Source: Cynocephalus volans (Eukaryota > Chordata > Mammalia > Dermoptera > Cynocephalidae). From it: a stretch of DNA of 64,000 nucleotides. Location of the stretch: assembly GCF_027409185.1 (NCBI RefSeq), contig NC_084463.1, positions 160,061,869 to 160,125,868 of the forward strand. The letters are read 5' to 3'. Made by a program: the position numbers and the translations under genes. This document shows, piece after piece, positions 34,753 through 43,700 of the stretch (position 1 is the first letter of the stretch; the number at the start of each line of letters is the position of its first letter). Under the pieces are notes generated by a model that saw only the letters and a program-made list of their open reading frames with translations, had not been told where the DNA came from and ran no database searches.

Positions 34753-37700
34753 CTGGATGGGAGAGAGAAGTGGAAGTGAGCAAGGCGGGAAGACACTTGG
34801 GCACATCTGTCCCTTCTCCGGCTTCAGGGATGTATGAAGGGGAGGCTGGGGTGCCACTGCCTACCTGTGGGCCCCAAGTACTCGGAAGATCCTTGTCTCG
34901 TCTGTGATCTCCTGGGTCACCTGGGAAGACGAGGGGCATTGAGGCCACCCCTGTGAGTCCTCTCCAAAAAGGGTGGAAGCAGCCAGGTCCCTGAAGCCCA
35001 CTTACCTCGTTGGTGTCCAGGCTACGGCCCTGCATCCCATGGCTCCAGAAGGCCAGCACACTGTCCTGCAGACACACTAGGAGGGCCAGGCTGCCATCAG
35101 CCCCACGCCTGCCCTGAGGGGGCTGCCTCCCCAGCCCCACCCAGGCCCAGATCTAGGCCACAGAGGTCCTCACTGACCTCACTGACCCCAGGATGGCTCC
35201 GAGAGGGGCTGGGGGATCTGGCTCCTCATCCTCTGCCAGGCCCCCATCCCCCACCTCTGGCTCACTCACCCACAGTCTCAATGGGGAAATCAAAGGTCAG
35301 CTCAGGTGCCAGCGTGGCCGTGGGCTCACCCTGCAGGTTGACAATCCTCACGCAGCCTGCACAGGGAGAGGGCTGGTGGGTGGGGACGGGGTGGCTCCCC
35401 TTGCCCCCCCCATGGCGCTGCCCCCCAGCACTGCACTCACGTTCAAAGCTGACCAAGACTGTGTCCCTGTCCACCTGGATCACCTGCTGGGCCGAGCCCG
35501 GGATGCCCTCTGCAGGCAGAGAAGGGAGACACTGCCTGGCTGAGCCTCCAGTACACCCTGGCCCCAAGGGGACATGGGATATGCTACAGCCAGCACACTG
35601 CAGCTTTGGCCACGAGCACACTGCAGCCTTGCAACAGTCCCATGGGGTTGGGATACCTATCACCCTATGGCCAGGGCACTGAAGCTCAGAGAGGACAAAT
35701 GACCGATCCTCAGGCTCGCAGGGAGCAGGGGTGGCGTCCCAGGGGGCCATGGGACAGTTCCAGAGTCAGGTAAACCAGGCTTCTTGGTCCAGTTACTGTG
35801 TGACCTGGAACAAGTCACCATACTTCTCTGAGCCTGTTTCCTCATTTATAACCCAAGCATGAGGATGCCTACCTTCAAGGGCCATTGTGAGGATCAAGAA
35901 TGAAATCCTGGGCTGGCCAGTTAGCTCAGTTGCTTAGAACTCGGTGTTGTAACACCAAGGTCAAGGGTTTGAATCCCGGCAATGGCCAGCCACCAAAAAA
36001 AAAAGAAATCCTGGGTGTGAAAATTCTGGCTTGGGTCTGGCACCCAGGAGGGCCTCAGCCCATGTGTGCCTTCCCTCACCTTCACCCACCGCCACTCACT
36101 ACTGCCCCTGAGCTGTTGCAACACCAGCGTGCTGCTTCCTTGCTCAGAATGGAGGCCTCCGGTGCCTGCCTTGCCAGATTTGGCTCTTCCCTGCAGCCCC
36201 TGCCTTGGTCCAGAGCAGTGACGACCAGTTGTTTCTTAGCTGCCAAGCCCTTCGGTTTAATAGAATCTTTTACAGAAGCCCAGCTGAAACTCATTGAACC
36301 CCACCGGGTAGCCCTTGGGCCCCCAAGGTCTCCATGGAGCTGGAGGCTATTGAGAGCCCAGTTTGAGGGCCTGGCCCCTCCCTCCCTCCCTCTCTCTCTG
36401 ATGCACACCCCCCCACACATACTCAGCAGCCCAGCCCTCCTGCTCACCAGGTGGGATGAGGATGTCAGGGGTCAAGCCAGCCTCCAGGGGCAAGATGTGG
36501 AACAGGACTCGGCAGCCGGGCCCCTCGGGCCCCTCGGCCCCCACACACACCTGCGGCAGCTCCTTTCCATCCAGCACCAGCGGCTCCAGCAACCCAGCCA
36601 GGCTGGGCAGGGGGCTGGAGAAGTTCTGGGAGGCAGCAGGGATGCTCAGGTCTCCATTTCTCCCCCCAAGCCCTCTGCCCCCCCGCTTGAGGGTTCCTGG
36701 GCCTCCCCACCTTCAGCAGCAGGAACTTCTGCAGCGGCTCGTACCACTGTAGCAGGAGCAGGCTGGTGGGCAGGGCAGCCAGCAGGAAGGTGCTGCCCGT
36801 GTAAGGGTTCCGCACTGCAAGGGAAGTAGGCAGTGGTCACTGGGCTGGGCCTGCACTTGCACCTGTGCCCAGCCCTGCCCGGCCCCTGCTCTTACCCACA
36901 CGACACTGCAGGCAGCCTTTGGTGTCGGGGATCTTGGTGGAAAGGGCAAAGCGCCTGTAGGGGTGACAACCAGAATATATGTCATCCATGGACCAGGCCC
37001 CTGCAGGGCCCTATGAGGTGCGCACTACTATCTCTCCGCTGTACAGGTGAGAGGCCGAGGCTCAGAGAGGCACAGTAACCTGCCCGAGCAACAGCTGTGC
37101 AGGGCAGAGGGTCTGAAGCAGGTCTTGTGGCTCTACAGCCCAGAGGGCCCCTGTCAAGTCCAGGGCTTTGGATCACAGAATTACCTCTAGCTCTGTGTGA
37201 CTCTGGTCAAGTCACTTAACCTCTCTGTGCCTCGATGTCCTTATCTGTATAGTGGGGATAACAGTGGTTCCCACCTCATGGGGTCACAGAGAGGATTTTG
37301 AGTGAATGTGGGGCAAGCCCCGGCAGAGCCCCCACACCGTGTGCGCTCACAGAGGGCAGCTTGTATCCTCCCACACTATTACTTCACACCGATTTCAAGT
37401 CACTGAAAATCTTTTTTAGGTGAAGGCAGTGCATAAATGAAGAAATGAAAGAATAAAAGAGAGCACGCAGGGGCCGGGAGCTGACGTGGTTCCAGCTCCG
37501 CCAGGCAGCACAGGCACTCATGGCCCACCTCACAGATGGCAAAGGGCCCGTGGAGGTTAAAGGACCTCAAACAGCAAATGCCTGCCCCCTGCCTCTGCGG
37601 CTGAGGCTACAGCCCAGGTGGCCAGGGGGCGGCACACCTTGTGGCCTGGGGAGATGTGGTGAGGGGTGCTCATCACAGGGGTCCGTGCCTTGGTTACTGG

Positions 37701-40700
37701 GGGTCCTCCAAGCCCCCAGGGAACCCTCCAAGCCTGCTTCTTCCTCTGGGGAACAGGGCTACATGTCAGCAGCCCTGCCGCCTCCCAGCAAGCCAGGCCC
37801 TGGCTGTACCTTCTGCCAGGATGTGGGCCTGCCGAGGAAGTCACTGTCTGTCCCTCACTGCCCCTCTGCCCTGGCTCCTCCCTCTGCACTTGTTCCTCCC
37901 ACTCTCTTCCCCAACTGGCCTTTGGATGGGACAGAGGCATATTTTTGTATTTGATTTTTTTCTTTGAACAATTCTGGTTCTCTTGTTTTTTCCATTCAAA
38001 GTGGACACTGTGACTCTGAGATTTCCCAGACACAGGCCCAAAGCTGTCGATGACTCGTCGGGGTTCTGACGGGCCTGTTTCCTGCAGGTCCTGGGCCAAA
38101 GCACAGACTCACTTGGGGACTGAGCTCAGGAAGCCCTGAGGCCACAGGGCTCCAGATGCAGTCCTGGCGTGAGCATGCTGCAGGAAGGGCACGGCCCTCC
38201 CGATCTCCCCAGCTGGTGCAGCCACTGCCTGGCCTCCCTGACCCTGCCTGCTGGGTCCACAGGCTTCCACCACCACCCATTGGGTCATGACAACGTCTGA
38301 GCCCACAGCCCGGCCCCCCTCTCGTGGGAGCTCCAGCCCTACCCAGCCATGGACTGATGAACATCCCACTTGCACATCTAATAAGCATCTTAATGCGACA
38401 AAGTTGAACTCAGCTCCCCCAAAACCTGCTCCACCCACAGCTTGTGACAGCTGCATCCTTCCCATTGTCTAGGCCAAAAACCCTGGAGTCAGCCTTGAAT
38501 CCTCTTTCCCTTCCATCCACCATTGATCATCAGGAAATCCTGCTGGCTCGCCTTCAAAGTACAACCAGAATCCGACCACTTTCCACCTCCTTCACTGCTG
38601 CTGCAGCCTGAGCCACCATGACCTCCACCTGCTTACTGTGACAGCCTCCTGACGGGTCTCCCCGCTTCCACGCTCACCCCCTTCACTCTGTCAACACAAC
38701 AGCTCATGAAGACCTCAGTCTGTGTCACTTCTCTGCAGTGGCCCCCAGGCTGCTTTGAGTCAAAGCAAAGACCTCATTGTGGTCCATTCTCTCCCTGTCA
38801 CTCCATACATTCTGGACACACTGGCTTCCTCGAACGTGCCAGGCCTGTGCCTGCCCCGGGGCCTTTACACAGGCCATCCTCTCTGCTTAGGATGCCCTTT
38901 TGTCAGATATTCACAGGGCTTGCTCTTTCGCCTCCTCTAAGTCTTTGCTCAAGCAGCACTTTCTCAGCGAGGCCTTTCCTGACCACCCTGTTTAAAACTG
39001 CAATCCAAGGGCCAGCCTGTGGCTCACTTGGGAGAGCGTGGTGCTGACAACACCAAGCCAAGGGTTAAGATCCCCTTACTGGTCATCTTTTAAAGAAAAA
39101 CAAAAACAAAAAACTGCAATCCACACCCCACCCTATGGTGCCTTTCTGCATGGAACACTCCCCCCTTGACACACCACTGCAGTTACATTGACTACTATCT
39201 GTTGCCCCCACAAGAAAGTGACAAGAAGATATGGGGCAGGGTCTCCTTAGTTTGTGGATGTATCTCAAGCCCCAGAACACTCCCTGGCACACGGGAGGTG
39301 CCAGGCAGATATTTGTTGAATGACTGAATGAATGCCTCTCCTCTCGGACATCCCCTGAGCACCTCATAAAACAGACTAAGCTGACCTCATTATCTTTCCA
39401 CAATCTGCTCCACCAGAGGCCCGCTGATCCCTCTTGGTCCCTCACCCTCACTACAACCAGTCCCCAAATGCTGTCAATTCTACTTCCTAAATATTGCTCA
39501 AGTCCGGGAACAGAAGTAGAAACAGGAACGAGTTGTACTGAATTGTCAGCTGGTGGCATGCTGGCCTGGAACGGCAGGCAGCCATCACTTGACAAGAGAG
39601 CCCGCATGAGAACGAAGACGAGAGGAAGCAGAACCCAGGGATGCAGAATGGCTCCTGCTGGTGCCACGTAAGCCTGGATCCAGCTGGGCCTGAAGCTAAC
39701 CCCACTCCCAAGCTTTCATTTACATGAGCCGTTAAATTCCCTTTTAAGCTTAACGGGTGAACTGTATCCCCTACAACAGGAGGAGGGCTGATCGACACAC
39801 AGAGGGGTCCTTTCAGAGTGCTCACGGTGCTGCTGCAGTTGGACAAAGCCCAAATCTTGGGCCTGACATCCAAGGAAGGGCTCTGCCACATGTGCACCTT
39901 CCTCTCGGGCTACCGCACCTCCCCCCTCGGGCCACACACGCAGAGCTCTCCAGACCACCAGGCTGCTCTGCCCCACCCCCACATGCCTTCACTCTGCCCC
40001 TGCCTGGAACCCCTGACACTCCTTCACACTTCATGGGCTCGCCTGGACCCTCTGAAGCCCCCCAGCCTCTCCCTGCTCTCCTTCTAGTTCAGTCCAGCAC
40101 CAGGTGCTACTGACTGTTCATGGGTTGGCATCTCCCTTTTCTCCTGAGAGCAAGGACTATTTGGCTCATTATGTCCCCAAGCCCAGCGTAGGGCCCAGCA
40201 TAACATAAGTGCTCAGTAAATGTTTGCTTAACATCAAACTAAGGCCCACATTCTAACAACCACAGTTCCCACAATTTGCAAAGCTCATCCACTACGTCCT
40301 TGCTTCCCAACAAGCCTGGAGGGAAGCGGGAGGGGAGGCTGTTGACTAAGAAGGAAACTGGGACTCAAAGACGTAAAGTGACATGTCTAAGATCACAACA
40401 ATCCCAGTACTGGGCAAGGCACATTCTAACCCTGCTTTGCCCCTCTGGTCCCCCTCCCTGCACACGCAGGGTCCCTGACCTGGGGATGATGCGCTGGGTG
40501 AGGCGGTTGGTGGGGATGGAGAGGGGAACCTGTTGCTGCAGTCTCCGCTGCTCAAACAGGCCTGGGAGGTCATGGGCCCAGATGTGCGTGGATTTCCCTG
40601 ACAGGGAGAGAGAGATGGAGGCTCAGAGCACTGCTGGGCACAGTGCTGCAGGGGCTGGGGGTGCTGCAGGCCCAACCTCCCTGCCTGCCCACCTGTACCT

Positions 40701-43700
40701 GAGAGCGACAGCAGCACATTGTTCACGCAGTAGAGCCAGGAACAGCGGTGTGAAATCAGCTGGAGGCGAGAGAGGCAGATGGACAGGGGCCCAGGAGCCC
40801 AGGCCCCGGCCCTCTACCCTACACAGCAGCTGGGTCTCACCTTCTCCAGTGTGTCCTCATGCAGCTCGTGCAGGTTGAGTGTGTAGATGCCTTCCTCGGC
40901 CCCCACCACCAGGAACTGGTCTGCAGGTTTGGGTACGGGGTCAGAGTCCAGTGACACCCCCTGGCCCAAGCAGGAGGATTTCCAGGCTCCTGCTTCCTCC
41001 CTGCCCCTAGCGCACCTCGAGTAATAGGGTGAATCCAGGTGACAGCAGCATGGATCCGCAGAGGGCAGCCGTTGAAGACCTTAGAGAAGCAGGCGCCCAT
41101 CTGTGGAGGAAGCGAGAGTCTGGGGAGGGAGTGCAGGAGCAGCGGGTGGTGGGGCCGTGGGGCTGTGGGGCAAACACTTACGTGCACCTTGGGGGTTGGG
41201 GGGAGCCCGTGACAGGACAATCTCTGGGAGGGAAGGAAGGAGTCAGGGTCGAGGTGATATCCACAGCCACCCTTCTGCCCACTCCCTCTGTCGCAACCCT
41301 TACCTCAGGATCCTCCCGCTGCTTCATGGTGGCCCAGGTGGTGGGCAGAAGTCGGGGGCTGTCAAGGCCTGGGAGATGTGGGGGCAGAGTTCCTGCAGGC
41401 ACAGACCCGCTGTGATTCCAGCCCCAGCCTCACCCTGGGCCTGTGTCCTGGCCTCCAAAGCCCAGAACTCACCTGGGGGGCTGGATCGAGGGTCCTCAGC
41501 AGGAGGCTCAGAGGGGGGCAGCCCGAAGGGGGCCCGCTTAATGGTTCCCATGGCATCATCTGGGAAGTCCAGCTCCTGGCAGGAGGGTTGGGGGCCCAGC
41601 CCACCTGTGAGCAGGTCACCCTGTACCCACCCCAACTGCACCCTCTGCAGCAGTCTCCCCATCTCAGCTCTAGTCTCCCTGCCCTAGCTCCAGCTTCCCT
41701 CCGCTTCGCACCTGGAGTTCCGAAGCTGGCCGGATGGTCAGGCTCCTGTGCAGGACAAACCAGAAGGAAAAGCAGTATAAGATAGGACTGGCTCCCAGGC
41801 CTAGCCAGCCCTGCCCCTCCCCAGGCCCAACCCTCACCGTTCCTCCAGGGCCTCCTGGACCGACTGCAGCAGGCTCCTGGGCAGGGAGGGAAAGGGGTCA
41901 GAGGTCAGCCTCTCTGCTGCCCCTACCCCTCCCTGTAGCTTCCCTCGCCCTCACTTACCCACTCAGCTCCTCCTTTCCCAGCAGTGTCCACTCTTCCTCC
42001 CACTGGGAGAAACCGAGGCAGAGAGACCGGGGGAGAAGCAGAGAGAGAGAGGGGCAACATGAGCAGACAATCATAAGGTTGCAGAAGAGAGAAGACAGAC
42101 ACACAGATAGAAAGTGAGACAGTAATAGGCAAGACACTTGTGAGAAACAGAGAAAGACAGTGAGGGGCAAGGAAGCCAAGAGATCACGAGAGAGAGGAAC
42201 AGACAGACAGCAAGAAAGCAAGGCACAGGGAGACGCTGAGACTGGGAGCAAAAAGAGATACGGTGACAGAGACACAGCAAGAGCAGAAACAGTGAATCAG
42301 AGAGTCGGTGACAGGTGAACTGAGGCAGAGAAATGTGGCTGAACTGGGTGGGGTGGGCTGGGAGCTCAGGCATGTGACAGGCCCAGTTTTTAGAAAGGCG
42401 TGGTCATCCTGCCACCTTTCCGTGGCCCAGGAAGGAGCCCCTAGCCCTTCAGGTCCTGAGGCCCAAGGCCCAGGCAGCCCCTGCTCCAAAGCTCCCTTGC
42501 TTTGAGATGCTCAGCCTCCATCAGCGCCAGCAACCCCACCCCGCCCCCGCCCTCCCCACACAGCCTCACCGGCTCATTTAGCGGGTCCGTTTCCTTCCTG
42601 CGTGGGGCACCAAACTTCACCTGGTGAACTGGGGGGCCCAGAGTACAAGGGTTAGGGAACCAGAGTCTCAGGATCGACCCCCGCACTCACGCTAAATCTG
42701 TGCACACACAGCCCCTCCTGCAGACTCACACTGGATCTCTGAGGGGGTCCTCTCGGCCGGGCCGTGCTGACCCCGGGAATGAATGGTGTCTGGAAACATG
42801 TCATAAGTCTAAGAAAGAAGAGAAATGGTGAGCACATACCTGGCACTCACCTCACACCTGGTACCGTTCCATGTGCTCTACGTATACCACCATGTTTTGT
42901 TTTCACAACAACCCTCAGAGATTATTGGGAGATGAAATGGCACCCTCATCTCACAGATGAGAAAACCAGCATAGAGAGGTCAAGTAACTTGCCAAAGGTC
43001 ACACAGAAAACAGAGGCTTAGTCATGGTCATGGTCAGCCTGGCGCAAGGGCTGGGGAACCTATCAAGGGAGTGTTAGACCCAGCTCAGGAAAGATTCCTA
43101 CTGGGTGGACTCAACCGGAGGGCAGCTCCACTGAAGGGTGCTGGAATTCCGTAAGTGAGAGGGACCTTAACCTACACCACCTTTGGACTCCTTCCAATCA
43201 GGCCAGGCCAAGACCCGTTTCCCAGCCCCCCTCACTTACCTCCAGCTCACAGTCTTCAGGGGAGGGGGTTCCCAGGTGGGGGTCACTGGCTTTGTCCAAG
43301 AGCTGCGTGAGGAGGGCCCGAGGGAGTGGCTGGGTTGTGAATGGGTGCTGGAGGATTGAGGGGAGATCGGGTTGGTCCCTGTCCTCCAGGCCCCTGTTTG
43401 GGAGCACTGTCCCCGCTGCCCTGCCCCTGCCTCCCACCTGCAGAAGCTTCTCCGCTGTCGGCCTCTTCTTGGGGTTCTTGGTGAGGGCCAACTTGAGGAA
43501 ATGGTGGAAGTTCTGGGTCCTAGTGGGCACAAAAGCCCCCCACGCCCAGACCCAGGTTAGCTCTCACACAGAGCATCCTGCCAGCTGCCCCCTGCCACAC
43601 TCCAGAGGAGTCTGCTGGGCCCACCCAGGAAGAAGCCAGCCTGAGGCCGAGGGCAGCTGGCCTGAGCAATACTTGCGCTACTGTCGCAACATGGCAGCTC

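Noticed and set aside
34229-35140. 303-codon minus-strand open frame
   Set aside because: It runs through MAP4K2 3'UTR, exons 31-32 and introns in mixed frames; only the short exon parts are real.
41955-42320. Purine-rich GAGA/CAGA tract as a regulatory array
   Set aside because: It is low-complexity intron sequence of MAP4K2 next to exon 15; no motif beyond composition.
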